Below are positions 51,079-63,916 of a stretch of 64,000 nucleotides of DNA, in pieces. Where the stretch lies: contig OY848929.1 of the NCBI GenBank assembly GCA_963693285.1, forward strand, positions 2,172,501 through 2,236,500, read 5' to 3'. A program made the translations under genes and the position numbers. Every line of letters begins with the position of its first letter. Position 1 is the stretch's first letter. Source of the stretch: Xestospongia muta (taxonomy: Eukaryota > Porifera > Demospongiae > Haplosclerida > Petrosiidae). The notes beneath the pieces are model-generated. The model saw only the letters and a program-made list of their open reading frames with translations. It did not search any database and had not been told where the DNA came from.

Positions 51079-53679
51079 ATGACGGCCACTGTCAATTCTG
51101 AGGTTAATTCAATTCCGACAGCAATGTCTGATGAAACAGATAGTGCACCCGATCTACCTCGAGTTAGTGAAGTATCTGACGATGCCAGGAGGACCTTTGA
51201 AGGGTTTTTTAATGCTGCTTCTGGCCCCAAAGACCTGGTTATCCAATCTAAGGAGCTGATGACTTTGTTAGAACACATTGCCCCTATGAAGATATTGAGA
51301 AGGTATTAAACCATGTTTTTCGAGTATAATAATCACACACTGACACTATTGTCTACAACAAGACTAGTAATAGATAATGAATGGAAGTTTGGTATTTCTA
51401 ATAAACTGCATTTAAAAATGCTTTGTCTAGAGTCTCATCCAGAGAATGTTGTTCTTGTTAAAGTAATGTTAAACTCTTAAGCCTAAGGTCTAAACACATA
51501 GCCCTAAGCCTTAATCTTTGGAACCCAATGTATTAATTTTGCATTAGATTATGCTTTTATGCCAGAACTCTAGACACTAAGCCTTTAATGCAGGCCAGTG
51601 TGTGGGCATATACTACAGTGATATTGTATAGTAATTGTTAGAAACCTTCATATGAATATCAATAAAGGAAGGGTGGATTACTAGACAACAGGTGTCATGT
51701 GTAGTAATAGTATGTGATACTGTAAACACCACTAGAGATACTAGTTGTGGTATAAACATAGTTAAGATGCCATAGTTAATTTTATTAACCTACAGGTATC
51801 GTCTATTAATACCAAATTAGTAATAAATTATTGGTGTCATTTTCAAAGCACTTGGTTGGCTGTATGCTAGTCTGTTATCAATAATATAATAGTTAGTATA
51901 TGTGGCTACTTGACATTAGTACATTCCTAGACAATTCCTAGACAATTTAGAAGTACAGTAACTACATCAAAATAGAAATGCATCTGTTGTATTATGTTAA
52001 TGTAATCTTACATGATTATGACTATTATTTCTCTTTTGCACAGTCTTCAAGTGGAGCACATCTATCTACTTGAGCCTATTATGAGTAGTGGAGGTCCCAT
52101 TCGTTACTATCTCACTCGACCTGAGATTACTCCAATGCAGCACATTGTCGATCATATCAAGTATGATCTGAAGAGAAAAGAAACGGTGCGTCAATACAAT
52201 ATCATTTTTGTTCCTCGTAAATTGGCATCCTGTGAATATATCTTAGAACGTGAAGGAGTTATTGGCCATGTCAAAATTTTAAACTGGAATCTCAATTTGA
52301 TTCCACTCGATGACCAATTGCTATCGTTGGAACATCCCAACACAGCCAAGACACTACTATTGGAAGGAAACTATTCCATCTTACATTTGGTTGCCACATC
52401 CCTTTTGGATTTGGAGGATAAGTTTGGCACATTTCGTGTAATTCACGGCAAAGGTCAATTTTCTGAGATGGTATGGGAAATGTATACACGTTTGAAAGAA
52501 AATCGTGGAATAAATGACTCCATTCCACGCAGAAGGGGACCTGGAATATCAGAGGTGATCCTATTTGATCGATCGTGTGATTGGATCACACCCATGTGTT
52601 CTCAGCTGACGTATGAAGGCATGTTAGATGATGTGTTCACGATTCATTCTGGATTTGTAGAGTTTAACAAGGAGAATAGTGGTCGGGGGCAAGCTGTTAA
52701 GGTCCTTTTGAATGAAGGGGATCCCGTTTTTAGTCTAATTCGTTCAATGCATTTTTCTGGAGTGAGTGAAGTATTGATTGGAATTTCTAGAGAGCTTCAG
52801 AGATCTTATGATCGAGGACGAGATAAATCAAAAACTATCCAAGAAATGAAAGAATTTGTCCAAAAGCTGCCCAAGTTAAAAGAAAAGCACGAGTCTTTAT
52901 CAACTCATTTGAAAGCCAGTGAAAATATTGTCCGGCAAAAGAAGGAGAGAGATTTCCAACGCCTACTAACTGCAGAGTGGACGCTCATTGAAGGTTCTGA
53001 TAAACCTGCTGCATATGAGTTCATTGAAGAATGCATTGAAGGTCAAACCAACATTTATTCCACGCTCCAACTCCTTTGTCTCGCCTCATCAACCAATGAT
53101 GGTATAAAGAGCAAATATTTCCATTCTTGGAAGAGAAGTTTCCTGCATTCTTATGGTCACAAACATCTTGTAACATTTTACCATCTACAACAAGTTGGAC
53201 TCCTGAAAGAAAAGGTCCAGGAAGATATTCCTGGGAAAGGTTTAACAAAAGATAATTCAGCTAGCTTTTTTCAGCTTCAACGTCTTTTGAAGTTGGTTCC
53301 TAAGGATCCAGAGTCATACGATTTAAAGGCGCCAACTGATGCTTCCTATGTATTTGGTGGAGCCTATATACCTCTAAGTTGTGCAGTGGTTTCTAATATT
53401 GTTTCTCAAGGTAACTGGCGTGGAATCACTGATGTTATAAAATGTTGGGAAGGGCCATGTTTTACTAAGGAACAGATAACTAGTCAACGAAAAGGGAGTT
53501 TCCAATCTAAGCGTGTTGTGCTGGTTTATTTTATTGGTGGATGTACTTATTCTGAAGTCAATGCTCTTCGATTTTTAGGTACTCAAATGGACTGTCATTT
53601 TATTATTGCCACTACTGATATTGTTAACTGGAAACGACTTTTAGATAGTTTCATGGAATTTGAAGTGAATCTATCTTAA
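51079..53679 (+). CDS. VPS33B: Vacuolar sorting protein VPS33B (Sec1/Munc18 family)
   Basis: Exons 51079-51302 and 52044-53679 give 619 residues, close to human VPS33B (617). The SM-protein fold is spread over the length. Identifying segments are GPKDLVIQSKELM, IIFVPRKLASCEYILEREG, ILFDRSCDWITPMCSQLTYEG, YDLKAPTDASYVFGGAYIPLSC and VVLVYFIGGCTYSEVNALRFL. The middle segments IYSTLQLLCLASS and HSYGHKHLVTFYHLQQVGLL occur in both VPS33A and B. The insert pattern before YDLK and the CSQ...YEG...DD motif favour B. VPS33B binds SNARE bundles and, with VIPAS39/SPE39, works in endosome-lysosome traffic. A large intronless second exon is unusual for this window. The 741-bp intron shows no gene. Confidence 0.88.
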
Positions 53680-53898
53680 ATTAAAGAGTGAAGTCCTATT
53701 CATGTTATGAGTGTTTAAAATTGTTGTTGTCATTTTAGTTTTTAAAAATTATTCATAGTTCTTAACAAATGAAGGCGTATCCGTTTGGTTTTGTTTACGC
53801 TCTAGTTCAAAAAGCAGGGCGGATCTCTCGTAGTAAAGAAGTGTGTTTTGTTTATTTTGCTTAGCCAGTTCCTCACTTGAAAGAATAACACAACAATT

Positions 53899-54570
53899 AT
53901 GGGAAACGCATATGGTAGATATAATGGGGTAAGTGATTTGACTACGTAATCATACTATATTACTGTTCTGTCTAGATTGCCAATTCAATAATTCGTGCTA
54001 GTAAGGATGGTAATCTAGACCAACTTAAAGAAATACTTGAAAGCAACCCAAAAGAATCATGGAGAGAATGTGCAAAGGTTGGTGTTTGATAATATTATGA
54101 AAAAATAAAACGTAAATATGAGTCCACAAGCAAGAAAAAAATTTTCACTACATTGCAGATATTGGCGTTGTTGATGTAGATAGGGCAGTGCAAATTATAT
54201 ATGTGCCCTAATGGTAATACCTCATTTATAAACATTATAGCTAACGTTTAGAGCTGTCAAACACATAATGATTGCAGACTTGCACTGCACTACAAGATTA
54301 TTTTAATTGTTACTGTATGTGACTAGATTATCATTGATTTGTAAGAGTTGATAGATGCTATGGAACTGCTCAGAGACATTTTCTTGGGTTACAAAACTCA
54401 CAAGTTTCAATCATTATTCATACCCAATTCAAAACACTCGTTCATGGTAAAAGTAATTATGGTATTCATTAGTTGCTATATGTGTGTCAGCAGTTATGCA
54501 GTTATTGTATTTGAGTCAATTTTGAAAGATATATACAATAATAGACTAAAATTGTGAAATAGACATACAG

Positions 54571-54643
<73 letters not shown>

Positions 54644-57600
54644 AATAATGGACTAATTGAACAACATGTTTGATAGCCAGACCCTTAATTTACACTACAC
54701 TAGCTCAGTAGTATTACCACCAGCCTACCTGCAATTAAATCACAAACATATTTAGAATCAGTAATCAAAGGAGTTTGTTTTATAAGAATTATATATTGTG
54801 TGATTTTTATGATTGTGTTTCTATTTTAGACTGCTATACGAATTGCCAGTAAGCGTGGACATCTACTCATTGTTGAAGAGTTACTTTTGAAAAGAGAGAC
54901 AGTAGCAAACAGAAAAGACATGGTAATGTTATAATTGATCACTTATTATGTTCATTGTTGTTCTAGTATGGATGGGGAGCCCTTGAGTATGCTTGTATGG
55001 AAGGGCATGTAGACTTAGTTGACCTTCTGACTAGACACACTGATTGGAAAGGCAATAAAACACTTTTAAGTGATACTCCCTTGCATATTGCTTGTAAATA
55101 TGAAAGAGTCAAAGTAGTTGAACTACTGTTGCAAATGAAGGCTAAAGTCAATGCAAAAAACTCAGTAAGTCTTAATATATATATATCATTCTATCTATTT
55201 TTATTTGCTGTGTTTGAATACTAAATTATGGAGCTTTAAATTCGTTTAGAATCTAGATACTCCTCTCATTATTGCCAGTGGTAGAGATAACATTACAATT
55301 GTTGAACTTCTATTATGCTATAAGGCTAAAGTGAGATTTAGAAACTTGGTAAGTTAGGGCTTTGAGGCTAAGAATCATGCAAAGGAATGTCCAATAAATA
55401 ACTATTATTTTCATTTGTTCAGCAAGGCAAAAAAGCTATCAATGTAGCAAGAGACAAAAATATTATTGATCTTCTAATGAAGGCTGATACTGTAAGTGTT
55501 TCCTGCTAGTACAGTGCTTATAACATTCAATTATTGTGTAGGTTAGAAAAGATTCTGTAGCAGATGAGGGTAAAGATGATGACGATGATTTGCCTGAACA
55601 ATTACAAGCAGGTCTGTTTTGTAACTATTAAAATATTTAAATATTATATAAATCATTCCACAGATAGTACTGTTTTGGCTTCATATGCTCGTTACAAACA
55701 GATCAAAGTCAAAGCTGTTAAGTGTATTTTAAGTGGGCCTCCAAGAGTTGGAAAGACAATCTTTTTGAAACGAATTTTGAAAAGAATTGAGAACATTCAT
55801 CATAGTGATAGTGGTACAACACATAGTACTGGTTTTGAGAGGTCAATCACAGTTCCCATTTTCGAATCTCTTGAGAGTGTATCTATGGTTACATCAGACT
55901 GGTGGACAAAACAGAAAATTGAAGAAGAATACCTACTGCAATTCCTAAAAGCATCGTTTGAAAAGAAGGATGAGTATGTTGTGACAACAGATGATTGTCC
56001 ACATTCCTCTCCAGTGAGATCTCCCCGTGTATCTCTTGATGAATCATCCCACCAAGTATCAGAAGTTCTAACAGACCAAGCTTGTTTTAGCCAACAGAAA
56101 GGTTTTGATAATCCAGTTGAAAAATATTTAGAAGATATGATGGTTTTAGATCAGGATGATTCAATATGGGATATATGTGACTTAGAACATGTTACAATAC
56201 TTAACCTTATGGATACTGGAGGTCAGCCAGAATTTCATGAAATTCTTCCAGTAATTCTTCAAGGTCCTTCTCTTCATCTCCTATTTTTCAATCTTTATCT
56301 TGATCTCACAGATAAGGTTGATATTGAATACATAGGAGAAACTACTAATGCTCCAATTACCTACAAATCAAACTACAATACACTACAGATGTTACATCAA
56401 CTTCTTTCCAGTTTTTATTCTATCAGTAAAGATGCTGGCTTTTCCACTGCAGTTCTCTTAGCCACTCATGTAGATCTATTGAAAGAGGAGACTAAAAAAC
56501 AAATTATCACAGAGAAAAATGATGATCTTACCAAAGAATTTAAGCAATCAGATTTTTATGATCACTTTCTGACCTTCCCTAATAACGATGATGGCAAGAA
56601 TGTTATTTTTCATCCTGTCAATAACATGTATGGTACCAAAGAAGAAATGGCTAAGATGAGGAACTTTCTAACAAATTTGATTGCCAGTAAGAGGTTTACG
56701 AGTAAGGAATTACCTTGTATTTGGGTTGTTTTTCATATGATACTACGCCATCACTATGAGAAACCTACTGGAGTTTGTACAATACATCAATGTACAGCAC
56801 TTGCCATTAAATGTGGTATTGAAGAAGTTCATGTCCCTGAAGTTCTCGAGTATTTTCATCACAACCTTGGTACTGTACTTTATTACAAAGATGTACCTAA
56901 GCTTAATGAAATTGTCATATGCGATCCTAACATTCTATTTCAAAGCATCACCTACCTGATCACTGCTTCATTTGGAGGAATAAAAGACTGTCACGACTGG
57001 GCTAAGAAAATTAGAACAACAGGTGAAATACCAGAATTCCTAATTAACAATACAATTACTCAATCAAAGGATTCTCCATTGACAGTAGAACATTTACTCA
57101 ATTTGCTGACACACTACAATGTTATAACGAAGATGTCATATGGTGAGAATGAGACTGTCAAATACTTTATGCCTTGTCTCCTCTTACCTGACCCACAATT
57201 CAATATCACTACAGTGACCCCCGACCAATTAAAGAGTCAACCTCTTCTCATTAAGTTTAAAGGTGGTTATATTCCAGTAGGAGTATTCTCAGCATTAATC
57301 GTACAACTGTCTCATAAATGGAGACTTGATGAAGTCAACCGTTTTCGTAACCGTGTACACTTCTTGAACATCATTAATGGAACTGAGATAGAGCTGTTAT
57401 GTCGCCTCTCTTATTTAGAGATTCATGTTGAAGAAGGTTCACTACATCTCCCAGTGATTCGTGAGACTGTTCTTGAATCTCTCCAAATTGTCCTTCAGTC
57501 TTGTAACCATACCAAGCATATAAAACATATCACTGGTTTTTACTGTCCTGGATCTTCACCTGATAATCCACACTTTACTGAGTGTACTTCACCAGCAGCT

Positions 57601-60600
57601 ATGTTGTGTTCTCAACGTTGTCATGATTATAAGAATTCAGTCACTCCTGGACCATCAATAGTGAAATGGTTCAAAGAGGTCAGTAGAATATTCTTGCTTA
57701 TATTTATCTTCTAACACCTTTAATTATAGGTTCTCGCTAATCAAGAGAGCACATCATCTTTACGAGAATCATTGCCTCTGCTATTAGCCAAACCAGCCAA
57801 CTCACAAAGGCTATTTGTCTGGCTATCACAGAAGATTGGGGTAAACTGGAAATGGGTAGGACGAGATTTGGGTATTGATGAGACTCAAATTGATATGATT
57901 GAAAGAGAGAACCTAAGCCAAGTTAGAGAGCAGGTTTATCAAATGTTGCTATTATGGGAGAGACAGACTGAGAACCCAACTTATGATGTATTGTGGCGTT
58001 CCCTGGAGCAGACAACTGGGATTGACAAAAATGAATTTGTTACCAAAGTGAATGAACTAGAAATGGATCAAACTAATAGTGAAAGACCAAAGGAATATGA
58101 AGAAGGTATTTAATCTGTAAATTTTAGTCCTTTAAGATACACTCCACATTTTTGACTAAATGTTCTATGAACATGACATAATCTATTACCTCACATAATT
58201 GAAATAAACAGCAAGCACTCATTGTTATATATATATTAGCATGGGAATCCCTTCAATCATTAATAGAACTTGTTCATATTTCTTCAAAAACTGATGAAAG
58301 AGTCTTTAGTATTTTGTGACAATTTTATGAAATATTAAAACTATTACTAGTTGTAAATTAGTAGATGATTTGGAGACAACACTTCAAATGAAGGTAAAAT
58401 GTTATGTAAGCATACCTTTGCTTAGACCTTATCTGATAGACTGATAGTCAATGTTTTTCAAATTATTATGTCCTAAATCATTCCCTAAATGAAATAATTT
58501 TAAAGTGTGACTGTGCAATTGCCAACATTAAAGTTATTTTCAATTTTTACATCTACTTGTTAGACCTTACCAAAGGACTAGCTGTGTAAATATATAAAAT
58601 TTAAGGGAAATAATTTTTCATGCACTTAGTTAGTTGTTTGTGTACCATTCTATTAATGAAAGTATCTTGTATTGACTGAAATTATAATTAAGTCAATTGT
58701 GTATAATTATAATAAATTTGAAATGTGAAGCAAGGCATGGAATGGTATGCATGATACTACAGTCAGTGATATGTTTAAAATTAATGTTGTCTACATTTTT
58801 ATTGATACACTACACGTTTATTAAATTTAGCAAGCAAATAGTACATTAATAGAGGACTGAGTTTAATCAAACTTATTATATTACCTCATATACAGCTGGT
58901 ATTGTAGTGAGTATGAATCAACAAACCATTCCACTGGTAGCAACAAGCAATGAAGTTTCTATCCAAGGTTGGTGTTGTTCAATAATTATTCATATTACAT
59001 AAATCATATGTCACTGACATTAGCAATAGTATTATCATGATAAAGCAAACATACAGTAATTATTACTCAATGAACCCGAGGATTCCATATTTTATTGTTC
59101 TTGTTTGTGTTTCTTTTTACTAGACAAACGTGGAACCATTTTTGTGACTAATTGAGGCTTTCTAGGTCTTGCATTATAGAACGGCTTTATAGCAGCAGCT
59201 TTTGCAAATTAGTTTTCAGTTTTATGCTCCTAGTGGCTTAATGGAACACTCTCAAAACAATCATAAGATGATTTTTTATGATTATAACCTTTTCTTTGCC
59301 TGCATGGCCTCTCTAAGATTGTTTTGGGAGCATTTGTATATCTGTATATACACATAACTTAAGTGTGTTTAATTTGCAAGTGAAATTAACATTTATGAAA
59401 TATCGTCTCATATGCACTCTGCAACTTGGACATCCCAATAACACATACCATAAAACTTCAGCTTCTTTTAACTCAATTGTACTGTTTTACTAAAACATTA
59501 CAATCTTATGATATCTTTTGTACTAGCTAAAGATATGGATGAAGTGAAAAATGAAACTATAAATATACAGACAACATCAGATAATGGTAACAATAATCAT
59601 AACACATAAATCATCTTAAGTTTTGTGTCTCAGAGAATTCCTGAATATTTATATAAGAAGCAGTTATATATACCTAACCCAGTGTTACATAGCTATAGAG
59701 ACAGAATATGTTTATAATCTTTAGCTTTAATAACTTAGCATTTATTTGTGGTACTTTAGCATGCACGATCTTGTTTCTATGTTTTATTATTTACTATAAA
59801 CATTATATGTTTTATTGGTTTTCATTTTTGTTATTAATAATTGTTTGCTGAATTATTAATAATTAAGTAATGTTGTGGTTTATTTTATTTTATTAATAGA
59901 TGGAGAAGCAGGAGACAAAACAAAACCAGTGAAATGGTTCAAAGAGGTCAGTAGAATATTTTTGCTTATATTTATCTTCAAACACCTTTAATTATAGGTT
60001 CTCGCTAATCAAGAAAGCACATCATCTCTACAACAATTATTGCCTCAGTCATTACCCAAACTAACCAACTCACGAAGTGACTTTGTTGCCAAAGTGAATG
60101 AATCAGAAATGAGTCAAGCTGACAGTGGACTATCAATGGGACACCAAGAAGCCAAAGTGAATGAATCAGAAATGAGTCAAGCTGACAGTAGACTATCAAT
60201 GGGACACCAAGAAGCCAAAGTGAATGAATCAGAAATGAGTCAAGCTGACAGTGGACTATCAATGGGACACCAAGAAGCCAAAGTGAATGAATCAGAAATG
60301 AGTCAAGCTGACAGTAGACTATCAACGGGACACCAAGAACCCAAAATGAATGAATCAGAAATGAGTCAAGATGGAAATAAACTATCAACTGGATATCAAG
60401 CAGGTAAGAATACAAATAGTGAAAATGATGGTATTAATTCCATTACCTAAGAGTATAAAGTTCATTTATTTGTCTTTGTGTAATTATGATAAAAATTTAT
60501 ATTCACTTTGTGAATATGTTTAATAAATCTTTTTTAGAAATATACAAAATGTCAGACAATGGTACTATTAATAACTATAATATAACTTTTAGTTGATGTT

Positions 60601-62478
60601 TTTCAGATGCTTTTTGTGGTATATGTGCAGGACAAGAGAAGTTCGTAATTCAAGGAGACAGTCCTCAATTTCTCAATTGGGATAAGTATGGGTTAAAGAT
60701 TACTGTTCCTCAAGATACTTTATCTCCAACTGAGAGTAGTGAAATAACCGTCACTGCACTTGTTGGTGGATGTTATGACTTACCTGAAGGAACAGAGTTG
60801 ATTAGTGCTCTATATATCATAACAGTTTCTCTGCCACTTAAACAACCAGTCAAATTAGAGATCCAACATTGTGGACATTTACTCACTGAAGATCATGGTA
60901 GTTATTTAAGCTTTATTACAACCTCTATTAACCAACCAGTCCAGTTCCATATAGAGGAAGGAGGACAGTTTTATCCTGGTAACCAATATGGAAGCATTTA
61001 TTTGTCACAGTTCTCAGTAAAGGGCATTATTAAGTCTATGACTCATCCATTTAGAAGAATTGTCAGTCGTCGAACAAATAGACAATTGGAAAGACATACT
61101 GTGACATCTCATGATTCACATGAAGAAACCATAACATTTTCAGAATCAAATCTACCTATTTCTACTGAAGCTCAAACAATCAGCTCAACAGAAGGTAAAA
61201 GTCTATTGACTATAGATGTGTCTATTTATTACTATATTGTAAATGGTAGATGATTCACTTGTAATAAACTCAGAAGTTAAGCATCTATCAAGTGATGAAG
61301 TGATCAATACACATGCTATATATACTTTGGAACCTTCCCCAGGGCATATTTCTTCAACACTGCCTAATGTACAGTCTCTAACTTTTCCTGTAGAAGGTTT
61401 ACTATATATTACATACTTATTATATTGAATACATTCCACTAGATGAATCTTCTGTTAGTAGTTCATCTCCTGATAACAAGTATGTAGGCCAGGTGGTATA
61501 TGAAATTATTAAGGATCATGACAATGAGTGGTTAATGAGATTTATGGTTGCTAAACATCTCAATGCTCTACTTGAGGTAACAATAATATAATTACCACAT
61601 TCATTGATTGTTTATTACTTTAACAGTATATTAAAACTTCTCTTCCATGTGATGTTGTGAGAGATATTGTTGTATCTTTTATTTTTGATGTTGATGGTTC
61701 TGTTGAACTAGTTCTTGGAGAAGAACAAGAAAATCCATATGATGGATGGAGTATTAGCCCACATGCTTTCCCATCATTGGTCAGAAAAATAGTCTTACCT
61801 AGTATTGTTCAATGAATACTTCTACAGGTATCAAAGAGTGATGTAGACACGTTTGGTGCTCTTTCTCCTCCATCTTTTCCATCTATACTTATTACAATAT
61901 CAGCTGATCACAATCCAAGTACTGTTAGGAGGATAAACTACAGTGTTCCATTGAAAGGAATTGAATCAAGTGTTAAAAAGATATATATTGTCCAATTTCT
62001 CAGTGGTTGTACTGGTAAGAACTTTACTTTCTACTGATTTAATCCTAACTTTGATATAGTGTCAGGAACATTGGCTACATCCGAGTTGGCATCATCACAT
62101 CAACCTATTGGTAGGTGTACAATGTGTGTAACATAACAATCTAACTTTTAATATAAATTTTGTATACTAGATCCATCTCAAGTGTTTCGAAAACAATCTG
62201 CAAAACTCTGTAAAGCTATTGAAGCTAATCCTTTGCGTATTACTAATGAACTCAATGCTGATGAATTGATAGCTCCTAATATCAAGAAAGACATCAAAAG
62301 TATGAATGGTACAGCATATGATAAAGCTGATGCAATTGTTGAAGAACTCCAAAGACAATTAGAAGCTGATAGCAATCAAGTCCAATTTTTAGTAAAGATT
62401 TGTAGCTTTCTTAAAATGCAAGCAGACAATCCTCTAAAAGATATTGGCAATGAAATGATGAAACAAATAAGAGAATGA
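53899..62478 (+). CDS. Ankyrin / Roc-like GTPase / Death / ZU5 / CARD-like receptor protein
   Basis: Twenty-one exons: 53899-53928, 53976-54077, 54830-54922, 54967-55164, 55250-55348, 55423-55491, 55542-55611, 55664-57678, 57730-58105, 58896-58967, 59527-59586, 59900-59946, 59998-60403, 60538-60561, 60607-61194, 61250-61396, 61443-61576, 61627-61779, 61828-62014, 62060-62110, 62171-62478. Phases agree throughout (1742 residues). In order: MGNAYG start (possible N-myristoylation); ankyrin repeats, residues about 10-200 (TPLHIACKYERVKVVELLL); Roc-like GTPase with P-loop GPPRVGKT near 246, DTGGQPEF near 405 and THVD near 488, then a COR-like region; Death domain about 910-990 (FVWLSQKIGVNWKWVGRDLG); five 21-residue repeats; ZU5 about 1229-1345; and a C-terminal CARD/Death-like helical domain in the last exon. 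A cytosolic or membrane-tethered cell-death or immune signalling role is inferred. Exon 9 could also end at the TAA at 58111 as a short isoform. Confidence 0.8.
54572..54641. repeat. (AT)n microsatellite
   Basis: About 35 AT units in intron 2 of the ankyrin-GTPase gene. Confidence 0.95.
60088..60402 (+). repeat. Coding minisatellite, 5 x 63 bp
   Basis: Units start at 60088, 60151, 60214, 60277 and 60340. Units 1-4 are almost identical (AKVNESEMSQADSxLSMGHQ with x = Gly or Arg alternating); unit 5 is diverged. In frame inside exon 13 of the ankyrin-GTPase gene. Confidence 0.97.
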
Positions 62479-62744
62479 ATTATACAAACAGAATTTTTTT
62501 GTATATACAAATGAACATTATATATATAGTTAATTTAATTGTACTAACACTATGTAATGTAATTATATAACATTCTCAACTCACTTGTTTATTGTTCAAG
62601 ATAGATGTATACATAATTTATTAACAATTTAAACAATTTATTGAACTCTCTTAGTAGGAATCCAGTCTAGTTGATTATTAACTTGATTTATTTTCAGCTG
62701 ATCTCCTAGTAGTTATTTTAGAGTTGGTTAATAGGAACTACTCT

Positions 62745-62817
62745 CAAATGTGCAGAAATAGCATGATAATGTCTTCACCTCTTCTAGCAACATAATGAAG
62801 TGGAGTTTTGTTATCCT
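62745..62817 (-). pseudogene. Isolated antisense ankyrin-repeat exon remnant
   Basis: On the minus strand, an acceptor-like tcacag is followed by an open stretch reading DNKTPLHYVARRGEDIIMLF and a stop soon after. TPLHYVARRGxxxI is the ankyrin consensus. No other exons surround it. It points to decayed relatives of the ankyrin genes in both orientations here. Confidence 0.6.
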
Positions 62818-62997
62818 GTGATAATGTGCATGTTACTTTATAATCATTTACTTTGTCAATACAATCAATACAGAAATTTCAATTTTGATTGTATTGTTAT
62901 ATAATACATTCAATGGCACAGAACACTTCATTGATCTACTAAAGTGATCAAAACATTTTTTCTGCTATTGTATTGGACTGCACTGATATTAGTATTA

Positions 62998-63115
62998 TAT
63001 ATATTATATTATAATTATATTATATTTATATTATATTATATATTATATATATTATATTATATATTATATATATTATATTATATGTTCTATATATTATATA
63101 TTATGCATTTCTTTT
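62998..63115. repeat. ATATTATATTAT simple repeat
   Basis: About 115 bp of TA/TTA-only sequence between the two ankyrin-GTPase paralogues. Confidence 0.95.
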
Positions 63116-63216
63116 TTATATAAAATGTTTTTTATTTACTTGTTTAGAACAGTTAGTCAAACTTTGGATGCATATTTCATTTAACGTTTTGGCAATAGGA
63201 ATTGAACATGGTGGAG

Positions 63217-63560
63217 GATGAAAGATTTAACTATACAGATATGCAGACAATGTGAGATGATGGTAACAATACTTATAATACACATAAAAATCATCTTTAC
63301 TTTTGTGTCCTTCAGAGAATTCCTGAAAAATGATATAAGAAGCAGTTATATATACCTAAGTCAGTATTACATAGAGACAGAATAATGCATATAGTCTTTA
63401 GCTTTAATAGCTTAGCACTTATTTGTGGTACTTTAGTATGCACAATCTTTTTTCTGTGTTTTATTATTTACTATAAACATTATATGTTTTATTGTTTTCA
63501 TTTTTTGTTACTAATAATTGTTTGCTGACTTATTAACGATTAAGTGATGTTGTGGTTTAG
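63217..63560. repeat. Duplicated intron/exon segment of the ankyrin-GTPase gene
   Basis: Collinear with 59550-59890 (exon 11 and intron 11). Shared stretches include atgatggtaacaata, agaagcagttatatatac, tttatttgtggtactttag and gttttattatttactataaa. The exon 11 counterpart is interrupted by stops, so it is non-coding here. Confidence 0.85.
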
Positions 63561-63691
63561 TGAAGAATTTAATTATTTATAGTTCAAGGCGTATCTTTTC
63601 CTTTTAAACTAAAGAGGAGGGGTGTTTCTGTTGTTTATATTTTTTGTTCGTGATCTCGGTACTAGTGCAGCGTATTGTGATTTCATATAAC

Positions 63692-63916
63692 ATGGGAAAT
63701 GTACAAAATAATGTGGTAAGTGACATAATGCCTGTATTGTATTGTCTTAAAGAGTAAATTGATACATAAAAGTGTTTTGATATTTATCGTTATTTATATT
63801 TTCGAATTCTGTAGGTTGCTACTTCAATAATTCAAGCCTGTAGAGATGGTAATTTAGATTATCTTCAAGAAACACTTGAAAATAACCCAAAACAATTTTG
63901 GAAAGAATCTGTTAAG
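63692..63916 (+). CDS. Start of a second ankyrin-GTPase paralogue (partial)
   Basis: Exon 1 63692-63715 (MGNVQNNV) and exon 2 63815-63916 (VATSIIQACRDGNLDYLQET, then LENNPKQFWKESVK). Exon 2 is exactly 102 bp, as in the upstream gene, and about two thirds of its residues match. The MGN start with a small residue at position 6 is kept, supporting N-myristoylation. The rest lies beyond the window; intron 2 has begun at 63917. Confidence 0.78.

Noticed and set aside
54348..54557. 69-codon plus-strand frame in intron 2 of the ankyrin-GTPase gene
   Set aside because: No homology, no conserved features; falls within a repeat-rich intron.
58114..58890. End of the ankyrin-GTPase gene at the TAA at 58111-58113
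   Set aside because: Possible as a short isoform, but a donor before it and twelve further phase-consistent exons, including a duplicate of exons 8/9, favour one longer gene.
60005..60415. 136-codon minus-strand frame with Leu/Ile-rich 21-residue repeats
   Set aside because: It is the mirror of the 63-bp coding minisatellite. The plus-strand frame continues through flanking exons with correct splice phases.
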